Assembly: GCF_031180965.1 (NCBI RefSeq)
Contig: NZ_JAPSLH010000002.1
Location: 216,449-280,448 of the forward strand
DNA from: Chelativorans sp.
GTDB taxonomy: Bacteria; Pseudomonadota; Alphaproteobacteria; Rhizobiales; Rhizobiaceae
Reading direction: 5' to 3'
Length of the DNA stretch: 64,000 nt
The position numbers were made by a program, and so were the translations under genes. The notes below the pieces were generated by a model. It was given only the letters and a program-made list of their open reading frames with translations, did not search any database and had not been told where the DNA came from. Below, piece by piece: positions 7,173 through 15,622 of the stretch (positions are counted from its first letter, which is position 1; the number at the start of each line of letters is the position of its first letter).

Positions 7173-8423
7173 TTACTGGCGCGGTCGGGCCACCGGCGGG
7201 ACATAGTCCTCGAGCTCCGGCGCGGGGAAGCGCACCGTCTGGCCGAGTTCGGCCGAGCGGTAGAGCCCCATGAGGATCTCGACCACGGCGAGCCCGTCAT
7301 GGAAAGTCTCGAGCGGCCTCTCGCCCTTCCGGAAGCACTCGACCATGTGACGGTTCTCGTCCGTATAGCCGTAGACGCCCGCCTCGTCCTCCAGCACCGG
7401 CATAAGGCCTTGTTCGGCATTCTGCTTTTCGACCAGGTCCTCGCCTTCCGAGCCGGTGACGGCGCGCGACATGAATACTTTCAGCCCCGTCCCGAGCGAG
7501 TTGAACTCCATAGCGTATTCCGGCCCAAGCAGTTCGAGCTGGATGCGTAGCCCGGCGCCGACATAGGCCCAGGAGGTCGTGGCCTCGATCATCAGCTCGT
7601 TGCCATTCTCGTCTTCCAATTCGACGGTGCCGCGGGCAAAGTCCTCGGACGGGCGGTTGCGGTAGTCGACCTCGGCCCCGTAGCGATCGCGCAGCAGGTC
7701 CGCATAGTGTGGACGCGTCCATTTGAGTGTGGCGACCGTACCGTTCACCGCCTTGACCTTCAGCGAGTTGCGCGGCGCGCCCGGCGCGGTGAGCAGATGC
7801 CGCGCCACCTCGACGCTATGGCACATCATGTCGGAGAGCACGCCGCCGCCCTGCTGGTCCCCCTGCCAGAACCAGGCCTCATGCGGCCCGGAATGCTCCT
7901 CCGCCGCGCGGGCGAGATAGGGCCGGCCGGTGGTGGAGGCCGCGCGCCGCCAGATGATCTCCTTGCCGCGCAGCACGGGCGTGCAGAAGACCTGGTTTTC
8001 CAGATAGCCGTGGTTGAGGCCCGCATCTTCCGCCAGCCGCACCATCTCGCGCGCTTCGGCCACCGTGCGGGCGAGCGGCTTCTCGCAGGCGACGGCAAAG
8101 ACCTGGCTGCGGCCGCCCTTCACCTCCTCATGCAGCTTGCGCATGACTCCGAGGCGCGTGTGGTTGGGCGACAGGATCCAGATCGCGTCGACATTTTCGG
8201 CCCGCAACAGGCTTTCCAGGCTTTCATGGGCGGTGCAGGTTCCCAGCCCAAGCTCATCGACGATGGAAACGATGCGGTCGCGGCGCTCCGCGCTGCGGCT
8301 GTACACGCCCGTCACCTCCACGTTGCGCACGCCGATCATGGAGCGCAGATGGAACTGGGCGATAAAGCCCGACCCGACGAAGCCGACGCGAAGTTTTTCT
8401 TTCGGAAAACCGGTCATTCTCAT
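7173..8423 (-). CDS. Gfo/Idh/MocA-family oxidoreductase
   Basis: This is an NAD(P)-dependent dehydrogenase acting on a sugar, polyol or related compound. The 416-residue protein has the Rossmann motif GFVGSGFIAQFHL near residues 14-26 and the family's EKP motif (ACEKPLARTV, about residue 112). The C-terminal part is the usual alpha/beta substrate domain. Two ATG codons lie close together (8423 and 8417) behind repeated AGGAGA boxes, so the start is uncertain by two codons. It is the last gene of the ABC-importer/LacI operon, 21 bases after lacI. It probably takes the first catabolic step on the imported compound, whose identity is unknown. Confidence 0.85.
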   Translation of the reverse strand: MRMTGFPKEKLRVGFVGSGFIAQFHLRSMIGVRNVEVTGVYSRSAERRDRIVSIVDELGLGTCTAHESLESLLRAENVDAIWILSPNHTRLGVMRKLHEEVKGGRSQVFAVACEKPLARTVAEAREMVRLAEDAGLNHGYLENQVFCTPVLRGKEIIWRRAASTTGRPYLARAAEEHSGPHEAWFWQGDQQGGGVLSDMMCHSVEVARHLLTAPGAPRNSLKVKAVNGTVATLKWTRPHYADLLRDRYGAEVDYRNRPSEDFARGTVELEDENGNELMIEATTSWAYVGAGLRIQLELLGPEYAMEFNSLGTGLKVFMSRAVTGSEGEDLVEKQNAEQGLMPVLEDEAGVYGYTDENRHMVECFRKGERPLETFHDGLAVVEILMGLYRSAELGQTVRFPAPELEDYVPPVARPRQ

Positions 8424-8444
8424 TCTCCTATTCTCCTGGCGCGC

Positions 8445-9452
8445 TCAGCCGGCGGGCGCGGTCGAGCCCCTTACGCGGAAGGAGGTCGGCATCATGACCA
8501 CCTCCCCGGTCCTGTCCTCGCCCGCGAGCACCTTGAGCAGCAGGCGCATGGCTTCCGTGCCGATCTCCGTCCGTGGCTGGCTCACCGTGGTAAGCGGCGG
8601 ATAGAAAGCCTGACTTAGGAATATGTCGTCGAAACCCACGACCGATATCTTCTCGGGCACGGCGAGGCCGAGGCGTCGCAATTCGTTGATGGCGCCGAAG
8701 GCCATTTCGTCATTGGCGGCGAAGATGGCAGTCGGCGGCTGCGCCAGCGAAAGAAGCTCCCGGCAGCAGGTTTCGCCGGAACGCAGCAGATAGTCGCCCA
8801 CCGCTTCGTAGCCTTGCGGGATGGGAAGGCCTGCTTCACGCATCGCCTGCCGGTAGCCTTCGCGGCGCAGCACCGCCATCGGCTCGGGGATGGGCCCGGC
8901 GATATGGGCGATGCGCGTATGGCCGAGCGAGAGCAGATGCGCCACCGCCTCGCGCGCGGCGCCCGCATTGTCGATCATGACGTGCGGAAACCCGCTCTCC
9001 TCGATCGGCTCCAGGGCAACCACCACCGGCAGGTCCGCCAGCTCCTGCGGAAAGCCTTCCCGCTCCGGCAGTTTTCCGGTGATAAGGATCATCCCGTCCG
9101 CATGGCCGTCCCGCAGCATGTCGAAATACTCGACCTCGCGCTCGGCATTGTTCTCGGTATTGCCCATGAGCACGGAATAACCGGCCTCCCGCGCCGCCGC
9201 TTCCACGCCCTTCATGATGTCGAGATAGAAGGGATTGCCGACATCGCGCACGACCATGAGCACGGCCATGGAACGCTGTGTGCGCAGGTTGCGCGCGCTC
9301 ACATTAGGGCGATAATTCAGCCGCTGCGCCGCCTCGCGGATGCGGCTGCGTGTCGGCTCGGCGACCAGACCGGAATCGCTCAAGGCGCGCGACACCGTGG
9401 CGGGCGAGACCCCCAGCTCCTGGGCGATATCCTTGATCCTGGCGCGGTTCAT
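8445..9452 (-). CDS. LacI-family transcriptional regulator
   Basis: This is a sugar-responsive repressor. The 335-residue protein starts MNRARIKDIAQELGVSPAT, a classic LacI helix-turn-helix with hinge region (residues 1-60), followed by a periplasmic-binding-protein-like effector domain. The ATG at 9452 overlaps the stop of the upstream permease gene (ATGA), so it is translated with the transporter. It is encoded inside the operon it most likely controls. The perfect palindrome TGAAATCGATTTCA just upstream of the binding-protein gene (14036-14049) is of the LacI operator type and is the best candidate target. The effector is likely the imported sugar or a derivative. Confidence 0.92.
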   Translation of the reverse strand: MNRARIKDIAQELGVSPATVSRALSDSGLVAEPTRSRIREAAQRLNYRPNVSARNLRTQRSMAVLMVVRDVGNPFYLDIMKGVEAAAREAGYSVLMGNTENNAEREVEYFDMLRDGHADGMILITGKLPEREGFPQELADLPVVVALEPIEESGFPHVMIDNAGAAREAVAHLLSLGHTRIAHIAGPIPEPMAVLRREGYRQAMREAGLPIPQGYEAVGDYLLRSGETCCRELLSLAQPPTAIFAANDEMAFGAINELRRLGLAVPEKISVVGFDDIFLSQAFYPPLTTVSQPRTEIGTEAMRLLLKVLAGEDRTGEVVMMPTSFRVRGSTAPAG

Positions 9453-10441
9453 GCACGCATGGCCCGCCCGCGGCCATAGAACATCATCAGGACGAGCAGG
9501 GTGAGGCCGAAGATCATCTGCCGGCCGGATTCGTCGATATTGATGGTGGTCAGAATGCTCTGCAGGATGACGAGCAGCACCGCGCCCGCCATTGTGCCCG
9601 TATAACCGCCCTTGCCGCCCGACAGAGGCGTACCGCCCAGTACGACGGCGATGATGGAGGGCAGCATGTAGAGTTCGCCCACATTCGCGAAGGACGTGCC
9701 GGCATAGCCGATGAGGCAGAGCCCGGCGAGCGCCGCAAATGCACCGGAAAGCGTGAAGAGCAGGATGCGTATGAGCCGCACAGGCACCCCCGCAAGCATC
9801 GCCGCCTGCTCGTTGGAGCCGATCGCGTAGACGCGGTAGCCGAAGACGGTGCGCCGCAGAAGGAAGGCCATCGCCACGCCGATCAGGAGCCACAGCCAGA
9901 TGATGCCCGGCAAGCCCAGGAGGAATGGACGCGTGACGAATTCGGCGAGCGCCGGCGCGGCGCGGCCGGAAGGCACACCCTGGCGGATGACGACAAGAAG
10001 CCCCTGCAACACGCCGAGCATGCCGAGCGTCATCACCAGAGGCGGGATGCGCAGCAGCGTGACGCCGATGCCGTTGAAGGTGCCGAACAGCGCCCCGACG
10101 GCCAGGCAGGCGAGGATGGCGGGCAGGATGCCCGCGTCCGAGCCGTTCATGACATTGCCGGCAAGGATCGCGCTCAGGGAGACGACACCGCCGACGGAGA
10201 GGTCAATGCCTTCCCGTCCGCCCAGAATGACGAGGTTCTGCCCCGCCGCGACAATGCCGAGCAGCGCAGCGACGATCAGGAGACGCAGGATCTGCTGCGG
10301 GGAGGCAAAGCCTGGCGAAAGCATCTCCCCCAGCGCGAGGAGGGCGACGATCAGCACCAGGGCGATGACCAGCGGCTGCCTGACCAGCGCGCCCGCGGAA
10401 AAGCGCGACACCCCTGCCCTGCCGGCGGTCTCCACGCTCAT
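9449..10441 (-). CDS. Sugar ABC transporter permease (RbsC type), second
   Basis: This is an inner-membrane subunit of a ribose-type ABC importer (BPD_transp_2 family). The 330-residue protein is almost wholly hydrophobic with about nine to ten membrane helices. It has the family signatures GREGIDLSVGGVVSLS and AVVLGGTPLSGGKGG. The start ATG at 10441 overlaps the stop of the other permease by four bases, and its own stop overlaps lacI. Two different permeases in one operon suggest a heterodimeric channel. Its sequence is distinct from the first permease, so it is not a recent duplicate. Confidence 0.9.
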   Translation of the reverse strand: MSVETAGRAGVSRFSAGALVRQPLVIALVLIVALLALGEMLSPGFASPQQILRLLIVAALLGIVAAGQNLVILGGREGIDLSVGGVVSLSAILAGNVMNGSDAGILPAILACLAVGALFGTFNGIGVTLLRIPPLVMTLGMLGVLQGLLVVIRQGVPSGRAAPALAEFVTRPFLLGLPGIIWLWLLIGVAMAFLLRRTVFGYRVYAIGSNEQAAMLAGVPVRLIRILLFTLSGAFAALAGLCLIGYAGTSFANVGELYMLPSIIAVVLGGTPLSGGKGGYTGTMAGAVLLVILQSILTTINIDESGRQMIFGLTLLVLMMFYGRGRAMRA

Positions 10442-11427
10442 GCCCGGACCCTCCGCGTGACAAGGATGCCCAGCATCAGCGCGAGCAGGATGGCGAGCCC
10501 CTGCACCAGGTTCTGCCATTGCGAGGGCGTGCCGACATAGAAGACGAAGGAGCTGATGAGCCCGATGATAAGCGCGCCCAGTACCGATCCCCCCACCGAG
10601 CCGCGCCCGCCGGAAAGCGCCGTACCGCCCAGTACTACGGCCGCAACCGAATAGAGCGTCATGGCGCCGCCCACCAGCGGATCGCCGCTCGCCGTGTCGC
10701 CGGTGATGCAAAGGGCGGCAAGCGCCGAGAAGAGCCCGCAGAGGACATAGCCTTTCAGCCGGATCGCGGTGACCGGCAGCCCGCTCTGGAATGCCTTGAA
10801 CGCATCGTCTCCGACGGCGAGCATCTGCGTCGTGAGTCGCGCGCGGACGGCGATGGCGAGCACGATCGCGAGCGCTGCGACCACATAGAAGACGAAGGGG
10901 ATCTCGAAGAAGCGGCCGCCATAAGTGCGCCAGTAGACCGTCGGCGCCGGCGTGCCCGCCACCGGCAAAACATAGAGCGCCATGCCGGTGAAGAGGATGC
11001 TGGTGGCGAAGGTGGCGACGATCGCCTGCAGCCGGAGCACCGCCACCACAACGCCATTCAGGAGCCCGCAGGCAAGCCCCGTCAGGATGCCGACCGCGCA
11101 GGCGGCGAGCACCGCGCCGCCGCCCCCGCCCCAGCGCTCCATCAGCACGACAATGGCGCAATTGACGAGCGAGAGGATCGCCCCGACGGAAAGATCCACG
11201 TCGCCCGAGTAGACCACATAGGTCTGCGCCACGGCCAGCATCATCAGCGCGAGATAGGTGCTGATGAGGCCGGTGATGGCACGGAAGCCGAGGCTGTTCG
11301 GCTGGAACCAGCCATTGAGCGCCAGGAGCACGATGAGGATGACGAGCGCCGGCAGGAAAGGAAACCGCTCCACGAGCCCCGCAATGCCCGACCGCGAGGC
11401 GGCTGTCGTTTCGCTGGCGCTCATCAT
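10438..11427 (-). CDS. Sugar ABC transporter permease (RbsC type), first
   Basis: This is the partner permease of the same importer, 329 residues, with many hydrophobic helices. It carries the family motifs YSGDVDLSVGAILSLVN and AVVLGGTALSGGRGSVGG. The N-terminus MMSASETTAASRSG is polar and cytoplasmic. The gene overlaps the ATPase stop by four bases at one end and the second permease start by four bases at the other. The operon is therefore fully coupled: binding protein, ATPase, permease, permease, regulator, oxidoreductase. Confidence 0.9.
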   Translation of the reverse strand: MMSASETTAASRSGIAGLVERFPFLPALVILIVLLALNGWFQPNSLGFRAITGLISTYLALMMLAVAQTYVVYSGDVDLSVGAILSLVNCAIVVLMERWGGGGGAVLAACAVGILTGLACGLLNGVVVAVLRLQAIVATFATSILFTGMALYVLPVAGTPAPTVYWRTYGGRFFEIPFVFYVVAALAIVLAIAVRARLTTQMLAVGDDAFKAFQSGLPVTAIRLKGYVLCGLFSALAALCITGDTASGDPLVGGAMTLYSVAAVVLGGTALSGGRGSVGGSVLGALIIGLISSFVFYVGTPSQWQNLVQGLAILLALMLGILVTRRVRA

Positions 11428-12929
11428 GCGGCCTCGTATGCGGCGTGATAGAGGTTATAGCGGGTGCGGTCGGCGCCCTTGAGCTCGCGGCTCACCGAGC
11501 CGCCATTGAAAACGAGGATCCGGTCGGCATTCGCGAGCAGCTCGGCATCCTCGGACGAATAGAGCACGATGCCCATGCCTTCCGCCGCAAGCGAGCGGAT
11601 CAGGGCGAAGAGATCGGCCTTGGCCTGGAGGTCGATGCCCTTCGTCGGGTCGTCGAGCAGGAGCACGTCCGGCCGGTCGATCAGCCAGCGCGCGATCACG
11701 ATCTTCTGCTGGTTGCCGCCCGAGAGCGCGTTGACGGGCTGATCGTATCCGGCAAAACGCGTCTTCAGCGCCGAAAGGGGCTTGGCCGCGCGCTCGCGGA
11801 GGCTGCCGGGCCGCACTACAGATAGCTTATTGCGTAGGAAATGGATTGGCGTGACATTCTCCAGGATCGGGCGCCCATGCACCACGCCATCGCGCCCGCG
11901 GTCGCCGGAGACATAGGCAAGACCGTTGCGGATCGCCTCACGCGGCGAGCGGATCGTCCGTTCCTCGCCCTTGAGGCGGATGGTGCCCTGGCTTGCCGGG
12001 CTGACGCCGAAGATGGAGCGCAGCACGGCCGACTGGCCCTGGCCGTGCAGCCCGCCGAACCCGACAATCTCGCCGCGCCCGACCTCGAAACTGACATTGG
12101 CAAAGCCGCGCCCGCCGAGCCCCGTGACGGCAAGCACGGTTTCCGAACTTTCGGCGGCTGCCGCCGGCGGCGCGCCGTCCGCCGCCGCAAGCTCGCCCTG
12201 CTCGCCAACCATCTGGCGGATGATGGCGGAGGGGTCGGTCTGCGAGATGAGCGAGGTGGCGACCGTCTCGCCGTCGCGGATGACGGTGACCCGGTCGCCG
12301 ATGGCGAAAATCTCGTCCATGCGGTGCGAGATGAAGACGATACCGCGGCCCTGCGCCTTCAATTCCCGCAATACGTCGAAGAAGCGCTCCACCTGGGAGC
12401 GGTCGAGAGAGGAGGTCGGCTCGTCGAAGATCAGGATTGGCGCCTCGGTCGCCAGCGTCTTCATGATCTCGACGAGCTGGCGCTGATCCTCGCGCAGATG
12501 CTCCACCCGCGTATCGGCGGAAAACCCCTTACCCGCCACATCAGCAAAGCGCGAGATATAGCGCTCCGCGACCGCCTTCAGCCGGTCACGATCGACGAAG
12601 ATTCCGCCTTTGGCGGGCAGTTCCGGCAGGCCTATGTTTTCCGCCACCGTCCGGTGGGCGGCAAGGCTGAGTTCCTGATAGAACGTGGCAATGCCAAGCC
12701 CACGCGCGGCGCGCGGCCCGTCGATCGAAACGGGCTTTCCGTTGATCAGCACCTCGCCGGCATCGGGACGCACGCTACCGGCGACGATCTTGCACAGCGT
12801 GCTTTTGCCGGAGCCGTTCGAGCCGATGAGCACGTGGACCTCTCCCTCCTTGAGGTCGAAGTCGCCCCGGCTGAGCGCGATGGTCGCGCCATAGGCCTTG
12901 CGCGCGCCGCGGATCGAAAGATGCGCCAT
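11424..12929 (-). CDS. Sugar ABC transporter ATP-binding protein (RbsA type, two domains)
   Basis: This is the cytoplasmic ATPase that drives the importer. The 501-residue protein is a tandem of two ABC domains, as in RbsA/MglA. The first has a full Walker A GSNGSGKST (about residues 36-44) and Walker B ILIFDEPTSSLD. The second has the usual degenerate Walker A (GLHGQGQSAVL) but keeps the LSGGNQQK signature and LLLDDPTKGID. It follows the binding-protein gene after 64 bases that contain a strong hairpin, which could reduce its expression relative to the binding protein. Confidence 0.93.
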   Translation of the reverse strand: MAHLSIRGARKAYGATIALSRGDFDLKEGEVHVLIGSNGSGKSTLCKIVAGSVRPDAGEVLINGKPVSIDGPRAARGLGIATFYQELSLAAHRTVAENIGLPELPAKGGIFVDRDRLKAVAERYISRFADVAGKGFSADTRVEHLREDQRQLVEIMKTLATEAPILIFDEPTSSLDRSQVERFFDVLRELKAQGRGIVFISHRMDEIFAIGDRVTVIRDGETVATSLISQTDPSAIIRQMVGEQGELAAADGAPPAAAAESSETVLAVTGLGGRGFANVSFEVGRGEIVGFGGLHGQGQSAVLRSIFGVSPASQGTIRLKGEERTIRSPREAIRNGLAYVSGDRGRDGVVHGRPILENVTPIHFLRNKLSVVRPGSLRERAAKPLSALKTRFAGYDQPVNALSGGNQQKIVIARWLIDRPDVLLLDDPTKGIDLQAKADLFALIRSLAAEGMGIVLYSSEDAELLANADRILVFNGGSVSRELKGADRTRYNLYHAAYEAA

Positions 12930-12951
12930 GCGATCACCATTGGATGCGCGA

Positions 12952-12976
12952 GCGCGCCCGCCGAAGGCAGGCGCGC
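12952..12976 (-). other. Stable hairpin after the binding-protein gene
   Basis: On the minus strand GCGCGCCTGC and GCGGGCGCGC form a stem of about ten pairs with one G-U, closed through a C(TTCG)G tetraloop. It lies between the binding-protein stop and the ATPase start. No T-tract follows, so it probably protects the upstream mRNA from 3' decay rather than terminating transcription. Confidence 0.6.
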
Positions 12977-12993
12977 CCCAGCTTCGGAGGAGC

Positions 12994-14013
12994 TTACTTG
13001 AAGAGAGCTTCGGCTTCCTCGATGGAAAGGGAGTGCGTGTAGGAATAGTGGCCCGGCTTGCCCTCGAGCTGGGAGTGGATCTCCTTCACATTGCTGCTGT
13101 CGATGAAGGGGATTTCCAGATACATGGCGTTGCCGTACTGGCCGGCCGTGGCGGGCTGCTTCAGTTCCTTGCCCTGCAGCATGAGGACGGCAACGTTTAG
13201 CGCGCTCGCCATCACGCCGGGAGGGTTCACCGAGGCCCCGGAGTTGAGGTTGTTCTCAACCCACAGATCGATGAAGTCCTTGCGGATTTCCCCGGTCGCG
13301 GCGATGTCGTTGGTCTTGCCGGCATCAATGATGGAGCGCCAGGCGCCCGCCGCCATGCCGTCCTGCACCCAGACGCCATTGATGTTGGGATAGGTGGCAA
13401 GGATGTTCTGCATGGCCTGTTGGCCCTGCGCCTGATCCCAGTTGGCGTTGACCTCGTTCACCACCTTGATGTCCGGATAGTCCTTGAACACGCTGCGGTA
13501 GCCCGCCACGCGCATCTCGTTGGCCGGATGGCCCGCCACGCCGTTGATGGCGACCACCTCGCCCTTGCCGCCCAGCGTCTCGGCAAGCCACTTGGCGCCG
13601 GCAGCACCCCAGGCGGTCTGGTCGATGCCGACATAGATGGCGTCGGGCGAGGAGACCTCGGCGTCGGTCGAGATCACCAGGATTCCAGCCTCCTTGGCCT
13701 GCGCGAAGACCGGATCGAAGGCAGTCGGGCTGTTCGGGTTGATGATGATCGCGTCGACGCCCTGGTTGATGAAGTTGCGCACATGGGCGATCTGCCCGGG
13801 CACGTCCACATTGGCGCTCTGCACGACGACCTCGACATTGACGCCCTTGTCCGCCCACTTCTTGGCCGCTTCCTGGGCTTCCTCGATCATCTGCGTGCGC
13901 CACTCGCTGCCCACCCAGCCGTTCGACAGGCCGATGGTGAAGTCCTGCGCCTGCGCGCCGACAGCAGAAAGCACTACGGCCGCGGCAGCGGCAAGCAAAA
14001 CGGATTTCTTCAT
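12994..14013 (-). CDS. Periplasmic sugar-binding protein of ABC importer
   Basis: This captures the substrate in the periplasm and delivers it to the two permeases. The 339-residue precursor starts MKKSVLLAAAAAVVLSAVGAQ with signal peptidase I cleavage near AQA-QDF (about residue 22). The mature part is a ribose-binding-type (Peripla_BP_4) protein, with GVDAIIINPNSPTAF, VISTDAEV and GKGEVVAINGV at the expected places. AAAGGAGGAGA precedes the ATG. It is the first gene of the operon, directly behind the LacI-type palindrome. The substrate cannot be told from sequence; the pairing with a Gfo/Idh enzyme suggests a sugar, polyol or inositol. Confidence 0.9.
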   Translation of the reverse strand: MKKSVLLAAAAAVVLSAVGAQAQDFTIGLSNGWVGSEWRTQMIEEAQEAAKKWADKGVNVEVVVQSANVDVPGQIAHVRNFINQGVDAIIINPNSPTAFDPVFAQAKEAGILVISTDAEVSSPDAIYVGIDQTAWGAAGAKWLAETLGGKGEVVAINGVAGHPANEMRVAGYRSVFKDYPDIKVVNEVNANWDQAQGQQAMQNILATYPNINGVWVQDGMAAGAWRSIIDAGKTNDIAATGEIRKDFIDLWVENNLNSGASVNPPGVMASALNVAVLMLQGKELKQPATAGQYGNAMYLEIPFIDSSNVKEIHSQLEGKPGHYSYTHSLSIEEAEALFK

Positions 14014-14035
14014 GTTCTCCTCCTTTGAAGCTCGA

Positions 14036-14049
14036 TGAAATCGATTTCA
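14036..14049. promoter_or_regulatory. LacI-type operator palindrome
   Basis: TGAAATCGATTTCA is a perfect 14-bp palindrome with a central CG, typical of LacI-family operators. It lies 22 bases upstream of the binding-protein start codon and just upstream of its ribosome binding site. The lacI gene of the same operon is the natural candidate to bind it. Repression by blocking transcription is inferred. Confidence 0.65.
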
Positions 14050-14171
14050 GGCGGGATTTCTAGCAGATGCTCAGGCAGTGATCCAGAGCGGGAAGACGGA
14101 AAAAATCGCGCCTCTTTGAGGGAGCGGAAGGGACCGCGATCGAAAAGAAGCCCCTACCCCGAAACGAGCGC

Positions 14172-14381
14172 CTACCGGCCCAAAGGCTGCTTTGCCAGCG
14201 TGGTCAATTCGTCCTCGTCGGTGATCCCGGCAAGATAATAGCCGAGAATTCGCGAGGCGCGTGCTTCCCGGTCATGATCTGTTTCAGCTGGCAGGGACGT
14301 CTTGTCGAACACACGCCCAAGTAGTTCCACTTCAGCGGGATTCAGAATGCCTGCTTCTTTTGCTTTGCTGCGGTAAGGCAT
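14172..14381 (-). CDS. Small hypothetical protein (69 residues)
   Basis: The product is 69 residues and polar, rich in charged residues. It has no signal peptide or membrane segment and begins MPYRSKAKEAGILNPAEVELLGRVF. The second half (ILGYYLAGITDEDELTTLAKQPLGR) looks helical. I do not recognise a named domain. Its amphipathic helical make-up and clean start and stop suggest a real gene. It stands alone between the divergent operator region of the sugar importer and kynB, with 184 empty bases upstream that could hold its promoter. No function is proposed. Confidence 0.55.
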   Translation of the reverse strand: MPYRSKAKEAGILNPAEVELLGRVFDKTSLPAETDHDREARASRILGYYLAGITDEDELTTLAKQPLGR

Positions 14382-14565
14382 GGATAAAATGTATCGGAGG
14401 AGTTGTTAGGCCGTCAATCTCTCCTGCTCGCAGCGGACGGGCAGGAGTTTCGTGGCCGTATACTTCGCCTCATCGCACAGATTCTTGCATTACCACGCCG
14501 GCCCACGGCGATCGATGAAAAGGCCGCAGCGCCGCCCTTGGACCGGCCCTGCGGAGCGCCGCGAA

Positions 14566-15423
14566 TTATTCTGCGAGAAGGGCCCGCGTCAGCGGATGAG
14601 CCGGATCGGCAAGGCCGTCGATCACGGAGAAATGATGCTTGTCCGGCTCGACCACCTCGGACGTGGCCGCGCCGAGGCCGGCCCAGATATTGGCGAGCAG
14701 CGCATTCTGGCGCAGGAATTCGGCGCGCTCGCCGCCGCCGACCCAGCAGGTGACGCGCGCCCCCTCCAGCGGCCGCAGCAACGCCGGGCTCTCGGCAAGC
14801 GCCTCCGCCTCGCCAATGCCGAGCGTGCCGTTCATCGCGGTGCGCATGATGGGACGGAGGTCGTGCACGCCGGAAATCGAGACGACGCGGCGGATCCGCG
14901 CCCGCATCTCCGCCGCAAGCGGCGTAGTGGCGGAGACCATCCGGCTGGCAAGGTGCCCCCCGGCCGAGTGGCCGGCGAGCATTACGGGCCCCCCCACCAT
15001 CTGCGCCGCCGCTTCCACGGCAGCGCCGATCTCCTCCACGATGCCGGCGATCCTGATCTCGGGGCAGAGCGTGTAGGAGGGCATGGCTACGGCATAGCCG
15101 CTTTCCACCGGCCCGGCAGCAAGATGCGACCAGAAACTCTTGTCGAACCTCATCCAGTACCCGCCGTGGACGAAGACGACGAGACCTATGGGCGCCTTGT
15201 CGGGCAGAAAGAGGTCGAGCCGGTTGCGCTCCCTCTGTCCATAGGAGATGTCCAGCCTGGCGCGGCTGGCTGCGGCGAGCCGATCTCGGAAGTCCCGCGC
15301 CGGTTCTATCCAAAGGGCCGGCCAGCGGTCGCTGTTCGGGATGTTCGGCCCGTTTGCGTAGGCATCGTCCCAGTCGGCAATCCTTCGCTCGAACATCGGC
15401 CCCTCCGCTGAATGGCGCTGCAT
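14566..15423 (-). CDS. kynB: Kynurenine formamidase, alpha/beta-hydrolase type
   Basis: This hydrolyses N-formylkynurenine to kynurenine and formate, step 2 of tryptophan degradation. The 285-residue protein has the oxyanion motif VFVHGGYW (about residues 83-90) and the nucleophile elbow AGHSAGGH. A late histidine (EPDKHHFSVIDGL) completes a Ser-Asp-His triad. It belongs to the serine-hydrolase type of formamidase, not the metal-dependent KynB fold, so the gene symbol names the function. An alternative ATG at 15396 gives a shorter N-terminus. Placement divergent from the CoA ligase-kynA operon supports the role. The shared 24-bp element at 15463-15486 lies in this divergent promoter. Confidence 0.75.
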   Translation of the reverse strand: MQRHSAEGPMFERRIADWDDAYANGPNIPNSDRWPALWIEPARDFRDRLAAASRARLDISYGQRERNRLDLFLPDKAPIGLVVFVHGGYWMRFDKSFWSHLAAGPVESGYAVAMPSYTLCPEIRIAGIVEEIGAAVEAAAQMVGGPVMLAGHSAGGHLASRMVSATTPLAAEMRARIRRVVSISGVHDLRPIMRTAMNGTLGIGEAEALAESPALLRPLEGARVTCWVGGGERAEFLRQNALLANIWAGLGAATSEVVEPDKHHFSVIDGLADPAHPLTRALLAE

Positions 15424-15462
15424 TGAGCGGCAGGAAAAGCATCCAAGTCAACAGCGCGCAGG

Positions 15463-15486
15463 AGAAGTTTTAGGCTTGAAGTATTT
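15463..15486. promoter_or_regulatory. Shared element of the kyn/abm island, copy 1 (probable MarR operator)
   Basis: A 24-bp AT-rich stretch with core TTTTAGGCTTGAAGTAT lies between kynB and the aminobenzoate-CoA ligase. It matches the element in front of the aminobenzoyl-CoA monooxygenase/reductase gene at 20 of 24 positions and points towards the pathway gene in both cases. TTGAAG could serve as a -35. Binding by the MarR protein encoded at 27016-27492 is inferred. Confidence 0.6.
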
Positions 15487-15622
15487 TTCGGGCAATGTCA
15501 TGCTGGGAACCGTGTCACGAGAGTGGGAGGCTCGCCGTGCCGATCGTAATCCCCGCATGCTCCAGGCCCGGCCGAGGCGGCAGCCGCCGGCCTGCCGCGG
15601 CGCTTATGCGGAGAGCCCGGCC

